This document shows positions 24,833 through 32,279 of a stretch of DNA of 35,475 bases, in pieces; the first letter of the stretch is position 1, and each line of letters opens with the position of its first letter. Source of the DNA: an uncultured Clostridia bacterium (GTDB taxonomy: Bacteria; Bacillota; Clostridia; TANB77; CAG-508). The notes under the pieces were generated by a model. The model did no database searches. It was given only the letters and a program-made list of their open reading frames with translations, and had not been told where the DNA came from. The DNA lies in contig CAKPGD010000008.1 of NCBI GenBank assembly GCA_934154515.1, positions 1-35,475 of the forward strand. Reading direction: 5' to 3'. The translations under genes and the position numbers were made by a program.

Positions 24833-25374
24833 TATACATACACCTCCTGCATATCGTTTACGAATTTTTTAAATTTTTCTAAATATCTATTATTTCTTCC
24901 TTTTAAATTTCTATATTCTAATAGTACCAAAGCTTCATCCGGCTTAAAGCCTATTCTTTCTGGTCTATCTAAAAGCATTCCTCCAAATTGGTCAACCAAT
25001 TCTAATATATCTGATTCTTTTTCTCTTGGTTCACTATTCGAATATCTATTAACTTCTTCACATATTTTGCAAAATTTTCTCGAAAATCCTAATGTTCTTA
25101 AATAATCTGCACCATTTTTTGCATAAGACTTCACTTCATCTAAATCTTTAAAACTAGCTGGCTTTTTACAATTGCACAACAAACACGCTGTAATTACTAG
25201 ATTTTTATCGACATCTATATCACTATTATCCATAAATAATTTTGCAAGTTCTGTTTTTAGTACTACTGATTTATCAAAGAAAATTGGTGCTTTTTTTTCT
25301 AAATAGTACATTATTTCCATTTTTCTAACCCAGTCTTCTTCTTTTAATATGTAGTCTGCAAATGTTTCTTCCAT
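24832..25374 (-). CDS. Degenerate HD-domain-like protein, 180 aa
   Basis: The start is the ATG at 25374 (MEETFADYILKEEDWVRKME): GGGGGT stands 8 bases upstream and a promoter lies at 25399-25427, so longer frames up to 25509 are not credible. The helical order and several stretches recall HD-type phosphohydrolases: TACLLCNCKKP where HDxGK is expected, GADYLRTLGFSRKFCKICEE, and the second-half pattern ESDILELVDQFGGMLLDRPE. The metal-binding His/Asp residues are replaced, so it is probably catalytically dead and may serve as a regulator or scaffold. First gene of the operon with a small protein, an EndoQ-like nuclease and spoIIM. The HD relationship is my reading of the pattern, not a search. 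Confidence 0.7.
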   Translation of the reverse strand: MEETFADYILKEEDWVRKMEIMYYLEKKAPIFFDKSVVLKTELAKLFMDNSDIDVDKNLVITACLLCNCKKPASFKDLDEVKSYAKNGADYLRTLGFSRKFCKICEEVNRYSNSEPREKESDILELVDQFGGMLLDRPERIGFKPDEALVLLEYRNLKGRNNRYLEKFKKFVNDMQEVYV

Positions 25375-25398
25375 ATCTATACCCCCAGTTTTTCTTAC

Positions 25399-25427
25399 AT
25401 TATATTTCAAAAAGGTCTTTAATTCAA
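25399..25427 (-). promoter_or_regulatory. Promoter of HD-like/EndoQ/spoIIM operon
   Basis: Minus strand: -35 TTGAAT (25422-25427), 17 bases, -10 TATAAT (25399-25404). It sets the start of the first gene at 25374. Confidence 0.7.
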
Positions 25428-25474
25428 CATTGTCACTAAAATGATAATTAAATGTAATATTGTTGTAATAAAAT

Positions 25475-25552
25475 ATAAAAAAACAAGATTCTTTAGTTTT
25501 TTTAACCATAGTTATTGGTGTTTATTCTTCCTAATTAATCTTGTTCTTTTTT
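25475..25552 (-). terminator. Long-loop terminator after tmcAL
   Basis: AACAAGATT (25482-25490) pairs with AATCTTGTT (25537-25545). The 46-base loop contains a small inner palindrome (ACCA...TGGT). T runs flank both sides, so it may act on both strands. Confidence 0.55.
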
Positions 25553-25602
25553 ATATTTTTTAATTATTTTTAATATTTTTATTCGTTTTATGTTTTCTTT
25601 TT

Positions 25603-25672
25603 GCCTATTTTCTTTCTGTTGTTGGCTATCTTCTTATTATTAGCTATTTTCTTCTTATTCTTAGCTATTTTA
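25603..25672. repeat. Degenerate tandem repeat after tmcAL
   Basis: About three and a half copies of an 18-22-base unit beginning GCTATTTTCTTCTTATT (plus strand). Read on the minus strand in one frame it would give a basic Lys/Ile/Asn repeat (KIAKNKKKIANNKK), but no start codon or ribosome binding site serves that frame. Confidence 0.6.
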
Positions 25673-25682
25673 GTTTTGAATT

Positions 25683-26918
25683 TTAGTTTAATATTATCAT
25701 TTTATTTGTATAATCTAAATTTGCCCAAGAATTATATTCATATCCTAAAGTATATACATTTGTTGCAAATATATCTTTTTGAAGCATTTCTGCTAATGTT
25801 TTGTTTCCGTTCACGTCTTCAAATTTTTTAACAGATGTTATTATATTTATTTTACGATTTGTGTTTGCAATTTCAGATAACAATTCTCTTCCTTTTCTGT
25901 TAAATCCAAGTATACGAGTATATGGCGTAATTTTTTTTGCATTTTGCATATCTTTTTTTGTTATTCCTAAAAGTGCATATAGCAATATTCTTTGTATCCT
26001 TGTTTGTGTATATCTTTTTGATTTTATTATATTTATTAAGTCCATTATATTGTTACAAGAATTTGCTGCATTTTTTATTGCAAATTCTAAGCCTTCTACT
26101 ACATCTTGAAGTTCTGCTATTTCTTTTACTGTCATTTTTCTTAAGTTATATAATATTTCTTTTTCAAATTTAGAAATATCTAAAATATAGTTGCCTCTTT
26201 TTATTTCTTCTTTTAAAAGCATATATGAACTTGTTGGCATTACTTTTCTTATTTCGTCAAATTGTTCTCTTGCTACTAGTTTTCTAATAGCTGTACTACT
26301 TGCGAATTCATCTACTATTTTTTCATCATTGTAATATACTTTTTTTCTTTGTATTGAAAAAGGTTTTAAGTCACTTTTTAGCCTTTTTATTGCTTTTAGG
26401 TATTCTATTGCTAATATATTATTTGGCCCAGATAAAATATTTGCATATCTTTTTATATCATTTAAATACATCATTAATGCATTTTCTCTTGCCTTTGGAT
26501 ATGACACACCCTTTCCTAATTCATGGTTTAAAAGAGAAACATATTCTTTAGGTTCATTAAATAAGACATTTGCTATATTGTTTAAGGCTGCAAAGTCTCC
26601 TGTTTCTGTTCCAAAGCAAAGTGTATCTACTACTTTTAAGCTATCTAATATTTTTATTGCTCCTTCAGCAAAATTTTCTGCACTTGATATGCTATACACA
26701 GTTGGAAGTTCAATTACTAAGTCTACACCATTATTTATAGCCATTTCTGTTTTTACCCATTTATTTACTAAAGAAGTATCTCCTCTTTGTGCAAAGTTTC
26801 CGCTAATTACAGCAACAACATAATCTGCACCAGTCTGTTTTTTCGCTTCTTCTATTTGATATAAATGTCCATTATGAAATGGATTGTATTCTGCTATAAT
26901 TCCTAAAACTCTTGCCAT
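25683..26918 (-). CDS. tmcAL: TmcAL, tRNA(Met) cytidine acetate ligase
   Basis: Makes N4-acetylcytidine at the wobble base of elongator tRNA-Met using acetate and ATP (Bacillus YlbM type). The ATG at 26918 is chosen: AAAGGGG lies upstream and the protein then starts MARVLGIIAEYNPFHNGHLY, the family start, with the nucleotide-binding HNGH at 15-18. 411 residues, close to the family length. Other family stretches: VAVISGNFAQRGDTSLVNKW, DLVIELPTVYSISSAENFAE and FASSTAIRKLV. A single gene, divergent from rnhA. Confidence 0.93.
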   Translation of the reverse strand: MARVLGIIAEYNPFHNGHLYQIEEAKKQTGADYVVAVISGNFAQRGDTSLVNKWVKTEMAINNGVDLVIELPTVYSISSAENFAEGAIKILDSLKVVDTLCFGTETGDFAALNNIANVLFNEPKEYVSLLNHELGKGVSYPKARENALMMYLNDIKRYANILSGPNNILAIEYLKAIKRLKSDLKPFSIQRKKVYYNDEKIVDEFASSTAIRKLVAREQFDEIRKVMPTSSYMLLKEEIKRGNYILDISKFEKEILYNLRKMTVKEIAELQDVVEGLEFAIKNAANSCNNIMDLINIIKSKRYTQTRIQRILLYALLGITKKDMQNAKKITPYTRILGFNRKGRELLSEIANTNRKINIITSVKKFEDVNGNKTLAEMLQKDIFATNVYTLGYEYNSWANLDYTNKMIILN

Positions 26919-27014
26919 TTTTATACCCCTTTCTTTATAAAAGTCGCTCATATTTTTTTGACTTTCAACATCTATTATTTAATAATAAATTTATAATTTA
27001 TATTTACTTAATAC

Positions 27015-27043
27015 TTGTATATTTTCATATACATTGATATAAT
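27015..27043 (+). promoter_or_regulatory. Promoter of rnhA/BI-1 unit
   Basis: -35 TTGTAT (27015-27020), 17 bases, -10 TATAAT (27038-27043). Confidence 0.65.
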
Positions 27044-27085
27044 ATCACAAAAAGAATAAAAATACAATTGAAAGGCAAAAATATT

Positions 27086-27524
27086 ATGGAAGAAATTATT
27101 ATTTACACAGACGGTGCTTGTTCGCGGTAATCCAGGTCCTGGTGGTTGGGGTGCAATATTAATGCATGGTGACTATAAAAAGGAAATCTCTGGTGGAGAA
27201 AAAAATACTACAAATAATATAATGGAACTTACTGCTGTTATACAAGCTTTAAGACTTGTTAAATATCCTTGTAACATTAAAATTTATAGTGATAGTGCTT
27301 ATGTTGTTAATGGCTTTTTACAAGGATGGATTTATAATTGGATAAAAAAAGGTTGGCATACAGCTGACGGCAGTCCAGTTAAAAATAAAGAGCTATGGGA
27401 AGAACTTTATAACTTTACTAAGACTCATAAAATTGAATTTATTAAAGTTAAAGGACATAGTGACAACGAGTTTAATAATCGTTGTGATGAACTTGCAAGA
27501 AATGCAATTTCAAATTTAAATTAA
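27086..27524 (+). pseudogene. rnhA: RNase HI with one-base frameshift near the start
   Basis: RNase HI cuts the RNA strand of RNA-DNA hybrids. From the ATG at 27086 the frame reads MEEIIIYTDGAC and then hits a stop at once; one extra base at about 27120-27125 is responsible. Dropping the C of TCGCGGT gives DGACSGNPGPGGWG, and dropping one T gives DGACRGNPGPGGWG; both are normal for the family. The rest is intact: NIMELTAV (catalytic Glu), YSDSAYVVNGF (Asp), WHTADGSPVKN, HSDNEFNNRCDELA (last Asp). Repaired length is about 145 residues, as expected. An internal GTG at 27114 gives a frame missing the first catalytic Asp. Weak AAAGG upstream. The next gene follows 12 bases later. Confidence 0.88.
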
Positions 27525-27536
27525 GGAGGAATATTT

Positions 27537-28226
27537 ATGTTAGGAGAAGAAAATCAAGGACCTATTATTTCTAATGACACAACAAATAGTAATTTTCTTT
27601 CTAAAACATTTTTCTGGATGTTTTTAGGATTATTAGGAAGTGCTATTGTTGCAATTTATACTTATGCTTCAGGATTATATTTAAAAGTTTTCCTTACTAA
27701 TTCTTTTTCAGTTTTATTAATTGTAGAATTAGCTGTAGTAATCTTATTTTCACTTTTGTTTAGGAAGCTTTCACCTACTGTTGTAGGTATACTATACTTT
27801 ATATATGCAGCTGTGAATGGAGTAACTTTATCTGTAATCTTTGTAGTTTTTGAGCTTAATTCAATAATTCTACTATTTGTTGCTTCAGCTTTGCTTTTTG
27901 GTGGTTTTGCTTTATATGGATATAAAACTCATAAAGATTTAAGCAATTGGAGAACTCTTCTTTTTGGAACTTTAATTGCAGGACTTATTGTAAGTCTTTT
28001 AAATTTACTTATGAAGAATAGTTTGGTAGATATAGTTGTTGACTGGGTTATGCTTTTAGCATTCTTTGGAATTACAGCATATGATATGAACAACATAAAA
28101 CAATTAGCAATGTTGACAGATTTAGACAATAATAAGCTTCATATTTACGGTGCTATGGAATTGTATTTAGACTTTATAAATATTTTCTTAAGACTTCTTT
28201 CTATTTTTGGAAAAAGAAGAGATTAG
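27537..28226 (+). CDS. Bax inhibitor-1 (BI-1/YccA)-family membrane protein
   Basis: Seven-helix membrane protein of the TMBIM family, in bacteria thought to be a pH-sensitive calcium leak or a protease-linked protein. 229 residues with about seven helices. Family stretches: FLSKTFFWMFLGLLGSAIVA, FIYAAVNGVTLSVIFVVFEL, GGFALYGYKTHKDLSNWRTL and the conserved C-terminal part LAFFGITAYDMNNIKQLA and GAMELYLDFINIFLRLLSIF with GKRRD. Both acidic residues expected for the pore sensor (Asp in TAYD and YLDF) are present. AAGGAGG precedes the ATG. It is 12 bases behind rnhA and probably co-transcribed. Confidence 0.93.
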   Translation: MLGEENQGPIISNDTTNSNFLSKTFFWMFLGLLGSAIVAIYTYASGLYLKVFLTNSFSVLLIVELAVVILFSLLFRKLSPTVVGILYFIYAAVNGVTLSVIFVVFELNSIILLFVASALLFGGFALYGYKTHKDLSNWRTLLFGTLIAGLIVSLLNLLMKNSLVDIVVDWVMLLAFFGITAYDMNNIKQLAMLTDLDNNKLHIYGAMELYLDFINIFLRLLSIFGKRRD

Positions 28227-28249
28227 AAAGCTTAATAAAAGTAGTTGTA

Positions 28250-28333
28250 TGGAACATGAAGATTTCTTTCTATAATAACTATAACAATCGGGTAGGAGAA
28301 ATATCATTAATTGGTATTTTGTCCTCTCACACC
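28250..28333 (+). ncRNA. Possible small structured RNA or 3' leader, unassigned
   Basis: Between the BI-1-like stop and the terminator lies a stretch that is more G/C-rich than its surroundings, with a TATAAT (28271-28276) and a likely stem: AGGA with TCCT (28294-28297, 28322-28325) enclosing AAATATC/GGTATTT. I cannot match it to a known riboswitch or sRNA family. It may be an independent sRNA ended by the following terminator, or just the 3' end of the mRNA. Confidence 0.3.
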
Positions 28334-28380
28334 AAAAGACCAGTTTTGCTATAATAGCTTAACCGGTCTTTTGTTTATTT
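28334..28380 (+). terminator. Strong terminator after BI-1-like gene
   Basis: Arms AAAAGACCAGTT (28334-28345) and AACCGGTCTTTT (28361-28372), 12 bp with one G-T pair; a small inner stem GCTA/TAGC fills the loop. GTTTATTT follows. Confidence 0.85.
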
Positions 28381-28401
28381 GATTTTTTATCATTATGGTA
28401 T

Positions 28402-28635
28402 TTAAGTACTCTTTTTATTAATTTTTTCTAGATATTTTTGTTGAGTCTTCATTGTTATTGCTATAATCTCTGAGAGTTCTTTAACACTTTCTTTTTCATG
28501 TTTCTCTGCTTTATTTAGTTTTTCTTCTAATTTTTTGTTTTGCTCTAAGAGTTCAGAAATCCAGTTATTTAGTTTTCTGTTTTGCTCTCGAAGTTCATCT
28601 ACCTCTTTTAATAATGTATTGAAATCATCACTCAC
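28402..28635 (-). CDS. Small coiled-coil protein, 77 aa
   Basis: I do not recognise it. GTG start at 28635, 9 bases after AGGAGGT. Nearly the whole protein is a charged helix with heptad-like Leu/Ile spacing (LLKEVDELREQNRKLNNWIS, LLEQNKKLEEKLNKAEKHEK). No signal or membrane segment. It follows the class B PBP gene by 55 bases on the same strand and may be its last operon member, but a functional link is only inference. Confidence 0.75.
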   Translation of the reverse strand: MSDDFNTLLKEVDELREQNRKLNNWISELLEQNKKLEEKLNKAEKHEKESVKELSEIIAITMKTQQKYLEKINKKST

Positions 28636-28690
28636 TTGGAATTTACCTCCTGTGTATTTTATATTTATGTATCTTACAACTTATTATATT

Positions 28691-30715
28691 TTACTGTATT
28701 ATGTTGATTTTGTCAATTACTGCTTTTACTTTATTAGCAACATAGTGACTTCCACCTCTGTTTTTAACATTTTCAACCATACTTATAATCATGAGTTGCT
28801 CATTATTATTTTCATCTGCTATAAAGCAATTAAACCATCCTATTTCTGTACCGTCTTTATCATCTTTAGAAGCTTTTACTTCCGCTGTTCCTGTTTTTGC
28901 AGCAAGTACTAATCCTTCTGTCTTTACACTATGTGCTGTTCCATTTGAATCTTCTACTACTTGAATTAAGTCTTCTTTTATCGTATTTGCTGCAGATTTT
29001 GTAAATATATTTTTTACTTCATATTCCGTTTGTTTATTTTCTTTATATTCAATATATAATTTTACCATATTACCATCATTTACAAACGCTGAATACATCA
29101 TTGCCATATGTATTGGATTTACAAGCATCTCTGCCTGTCCATAACCACTATTTGCAAGAGTAGTTTCTGTTTCAAATGAATATGAATTACAAAAGCTTGA
29201 ATTTACACTGCCAACTGGTGTTTCTATTTGTTTTCCAAATTTCATTGTTTGTAAACTTTTTGCAAATTGATCTTTTCCAATTTTTAATGCTGCTTTTGCA
29301 AAATATATATTATCTGAATATACTAACGCATTTCTTAGATTAGCTGTCCCATTATAAGTTTGAAGTGTTGTTACATAAAAATCTTTCCATGTATCGTCTT
29401 TTTGCCATTTAGTTCCGCTTTTACCAAAATCTTCTTCTGCTGTAAAAGCATTTGTACTAAGACCAATGCCACCAGTTATAGGTTTCATCGAAGAACCTGG
29501 TACATAACTTGCTAAAAATCTGTTATATAGCGGTTTGTTTTCATCATTTACTAAGTTATTCCATTTATTAGTCGTTATTCCTAAGCTAAAGTCATTTGAA
29601 TTAAAAGTAGGCGTACTAACTAATGCAAGTATTTCTCCTGTTTTTGGATTTATTGCTACTGATGCACTTTTATCTTCTTTAAATTGTTCATATAAATTTT
29701 GTTGTATTTCACTATCTATTGTAAGCTTTACGTTTTCACCATTGGTTGCATCTCTTTTAGCAACTGTTTTTACTTTTTTTCCGTCTTCATTTACAATGTA
29801 TATTTCTGCTCCATCTATTGCTCTTAATTTATCTTCATATATCTTTTCTAAACCTGCCTTGCCAATTATACTACTTGTAGTGTAACCTTTATTCTTATTA
29901 TCTTTTAATTCATCTGAACTTATTACTTGAACATATCCAAGCAGTTGTGAAGAAGCTTCTCCTAATGGATAAATTCTTTCTTCTGAGTCTATTATTTTAA
30001 TGCCTTTAATTTCTAATAATTTAGTCTTTAAGTCTATTTCGCTTTTAAGTATCGTTTTTAATGGTACAAATGTATCATCTTTTACATAAGAAGCAGCTAA
30101 GTTGTTGTTTATTGTTTCTATATTTATGTCTAATAATTCAGATATTTTTTGTATATCTTTTTCTTTAGTATCTGTATTCATTTTTCCTGGTACAAGCCCT
30201 ATTTTAGAAGCAGTTTGCTCTCCTGCTAGAACTTTCCCTGTTCTATCTAATATTTCTCCTCTTTTAGCGCTTATTGTGTTTACCCTTACTTTATAATTAT
30301 CATTTAAACTTGGAAAAATTAAATTAGATGACCATTTTATTTTATAAATATCATTCTCTTTTACTAAATTTGCAGTATTAGAAAAGCTAATGTTTCCTGC
30401 AACAGTATCCATGGTTGTGGTATATATTATTTCTGCATCATTTGCACTTTTTCTCATTACTTTTGCTACATTAATATCAATATTACTTGCTTCTATTCCC
30501 TCATATATATTTTTGTTTCTTGATATGTAATCTTCTTTTGTAGCATTTGTTATTACTAAATTGTACATTTCTTCGTAATTCTTTTCTTCAATATAAGAAA
30601 TGTATTGTTTTAGTGTATTTTCTGGGCTTGTCTTATTTTCTTTTGAAAACACATAGCTTAAACATATGACACAAACAATTATTAATAAAATGAGAAATAT
30701 TTTTTTACTCTTCAT
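28691..30715 (-). CDS. MecA/PBP3-like class B penicillin-binding protein
   Basis: Cell-wall transpeptidase. 674 residues. One N-terminal membrane anchor (about 5-24), an NTF2-like MecA_N domain (about 30-135, NTLKQYISYIEEKNYEEMYN), a dimerisation domain (about 145-320, SAKRGEILDRTGKVLAGE), and the transpeptidase domain with nucleophile S408 in SSMK, SDN at 467-469 and KTGTAEV from 607. The MecA_N domain links it to Bacillus PBP3 and staphylococcal PBP2a, members of which bind beta-lactams weakly; resistance itself cannot be inferred. The start overlaps the end of the upstream lipid kinase gene by 11 bases, so it is probably co-translated. Confidence 0.93.
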   Translation of the reverse strand: MKSKKIFLILLIIVCVICLSYVFSKENKTSPENTLKQYISYIEEKNYEEMYNLVITNATKEDYISRNKNIYEGIEASNIDINVAKVMRKSANDAEIIYTTTMDTVAGNISFSNTANLVKENDIYKIKWSSNLIFPSLNDNYKVRVNTISAKRGEILDRTGKVLAGEQTASKIGLVPGKMNTDTKEKDIQKISELLDINIETINNNLAASYVKDDTFVPLKTILKSEIDLKTKLLEIKGIKIIDSEERIYPLGEASSQLLGYVQVISSDELKDNKNKGYTTSSIIGKAGLEKIYEDKLRAIDGAEIYIVNEDGKKVKTVAKRDATNGENVKLTIDSEIQQNLYEQFKEDKSASVAINPKTGEILALVSTPTFNSNDFSLGITTNKWNNLVNDENKPLYNRFLASYVPGSSMKPITGGIGLSTNAFTAEEDFGKSGTKWQKDDTWKDFYVTTLQTYNGTANLRNALVYSDNIYFAKAALKIGKDQFAKSLQTMKFGKQIETPVGSVNSSFCNSYSFETETTLANSGYGQAEMLVNPIHMAMMYSAFVNDGNMVKLYIEYKENKQTEYEVKNIFTKSAANTIKEDLIQVVEDSNGTAHSVKTEGLVLAAKTGTAEVKASKDDKDGTEIGWFNCFIADENNNEQLMIISMVENVKNRGGSHYVANKVKAVIDKINIIQ

Positions 30716-31592
30716 TTTTATTTTCTCCCATCATAATATTTTGCACGAATTCATCATCATTATAAACATTTATTGCATTTGGAATAATATCTATTACAAA
30801 TTTTTTATCTGTTAATTTTTCTCCGTCTACATTAAAAGTAATTTCTTCATCAAATTCTAGTTTTATATGATTAGTTCTAAATTTATGTATTCTTCTTTTT
30901 CCTTCATGTTTACCTTTTTTTAATCTTAATATTAGTGGTATCATTTTTATTTTAGGCATTTTTTCAGCATAATATATATCTAATAAACCATCTGTTAACT
31001 GTGATTTTGGAGCTATGTTAAAGCCTCCACCATAATAACCACCATTGCAAATACTTAGTATTGTATACTTGCTTTCTATATTTTTCACGCTAGTGTTTAG
31101 TCTTACATTTTTAAACTTAAATTTAACAAAAGTATATATAATGCTTGCATTATATAGTTGGCTTGTAGGAATTTTTGTTTTTCTTAAAATATCCACATTA
31201 TTAGCAACTTCTGCATCTATTCCTGTGCAAGCAACATTTATAAAATATGTATTATTTATTTTAGCTAAATCTATGGTATTTTTACCTTTAGGTAAATTTC
31301 TAATTGTTCTATATGTGTCATTTCCCGAACCTGCTGGAATAATTCCTAATTTATTTTTAGTTTCTACTATTCCTGCAATCGTCATTGTTATTGTACCGTC
31401 ACCACCAACAACATATATAATATTTTCTCCGTCTTTATATTCTTTTGCAATATCTTCTCCCGTCATACTATCTGTGATATATCTTATTTCATATTCATAG
31501 TTATTTTGTTTGCAAATATTTTCTATATTTTCTATTAATTTTAAGCTTTTTCCTCTTCCGGCGATTTTATTTATTATAAATATATATTTCAT
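30705..31592 (-). CDS. YegS/BmrU-family diacylglycerol or lipid kinase
   Basis: Phosphorylates diacylglycerol or a related lipid, feeding phosphatidic acid back to lipid synthesis (DgkB type). 295 residues, family length. The diacylglycerol kinase catalytic domain starts MKYIFIINKIAGRGKSLKLI, with the nucleotide-binding GGDGT at 63-67, the loop GIIPAGSGNDTYRTI and the second-domain stretches SICNGGYYGGGFNIAPKSQL and LLDIYYAEKM. It lies 17 bases after plsC and overlaps the class B PBP gene by 11 bases. Confidence 0.92.
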   Translation of the reverse strand: MKYIFIINKIAGRGKSLKLIENIENICKQNNYEYEIRYITDSMTGEDIAKEYKDGENIIYVVGGDGTITMTIAGIVETKNKLGIIPAGSGNDTYRTIRNLPKGKNTIDLAKINNTYFINVACTGIDAEVANNVDILRKTKIPTSQLYNASIIYTFVKFKFKNVRLNTSVKNIESKYTILSICNGGYYGGGFNIAPKSQLTDGLLDIYYAEKMPKIKMIPLILRLKKGKHEGKRRIHKFRTNHIKLEFDEEITFNVDGEKLTDKKFVIDIIPNAINVYNDDEFVQNIMMGENKNEE

Positions 31593-31609
31593 ATTTTTAC
31601 CTCTTTTTA

Positions 31610-32179
31610 CTATTTTATATTATTGTACAATTTAAGTATTTCTTGTTTTAAGTAATTATTTGCTTCTTCTATTTCCATATTGCTTACATCTATTTGTTTT
31701 CCAAATTTTATTATTAGACCTTTTCTAAATAATTTATATTTTCCATTTGTTGCAAATGGCAGTATTTTCGTATTTGTGTTTTTAGCCATTTTTACAGTTC
31801 CTGTCCTAAATTTTAACAAATCTTGTTCTGTTCTATTTCTTGTTCCTTCTGGAAAGATTCCAACAGTTCCACCTTCTTTTAGTATTCTTTCTGCCATAAT
31901 TACAGCTTGTGGATTTGATCTATTTCTATTTACTTTAATTGTTCCTACTTTTTCAAATATAACTCCATGTAGACCTCTAAATAGTTCTTCTTTCGCCATA
32001 TAATGAACCACCCTATTAGTATTGCTCATTACAACAACTGGGTCAGCTGCATGTATATGATTTCCTGCAAAGATCAAGCTTCCTTCTTCTGGAATATTTT
32101 CTTTTCCTATTACTTGTGGTCTATATAATATTCTCAACAAAAAAGTATATATCCCCTTACATACATTATATAATTTCAT
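31610..32179 (-). CDS. plsC: PlsC-type 1-acyl-glycerol-3-phosphate acyltransferase
   Basis: Adds the second acyl chain to make phosphatidic acid at the inner membrane face. The ATG at 32179 (MKLYNVCKGIYTFLLRILYR) is chosen, with GGAGG 11 bases upstream; a TTG at 32203 in the same frame lies inside the 37-base repeat and is unlikely. 189 residues. HX4D motif NHIHAAD (His41, Asp46) and the FPEGTRNRTEQD motif are present, with GTIKVNR and KILPFATNG between and after them. It is first in an operon with the lipid kinase and the class B PBP, which ties lipid and wall synthesis together. Confidence 0.93.
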   Translation of the reverse strand: MKLYNVCKGIYTFLLRILYRPQVIGKENIPEEGSLIFAGNHIHAADPVVVMSNTNRVVHYMAKEELFRGLHGVIFEKVGTIKVNRNRSNPQAVIMAERILKEGGTVGIFPEGTRNRTEQDLLKFRTGTVKMAKNTNTKILPFATNGKYKLFRKGLIIKFGKQIDVSNMEIEEANNYLKQEILKLYNNIK

Positions 32180-32201
32180 ATTTATATTTTCCTCCATCTT
32201 C

Positions 32202-32238
32202 AACCGGAACTATTTGGGTCAGGCCGTTTTAGTTCCGC
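32202..32238. repeat. 37-base GC-rich stem-loop repeat, copy 2
   Basis: Inverted copy of 4043-4079, 34 of 37 positions equal. CGGAACTA (32205-32212) and TAGTTCCG (32230-32237) form a perfect 8-bp stem around a loop with TTTGGGTCAGG. It lies between plsC and the upstream membrane-protein gene, just ahead of the plsC ribosome binding site. Confidence 0.85.
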
Positions 32239-32279
32239 ATATTTTTTATATCATATTTTATATTTTTTTACTATATATT

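Noticed and set aside
25375..25509. Extension of the HD-like gene upstream of 25374
   Set aside because: It spans the promoter and terminator region and its composition is not protein-like.
25603..25672. CRISPR array
   Set aside because: Repeats are short, degenerate and tandem without unique spacers, and no cas genes are present.
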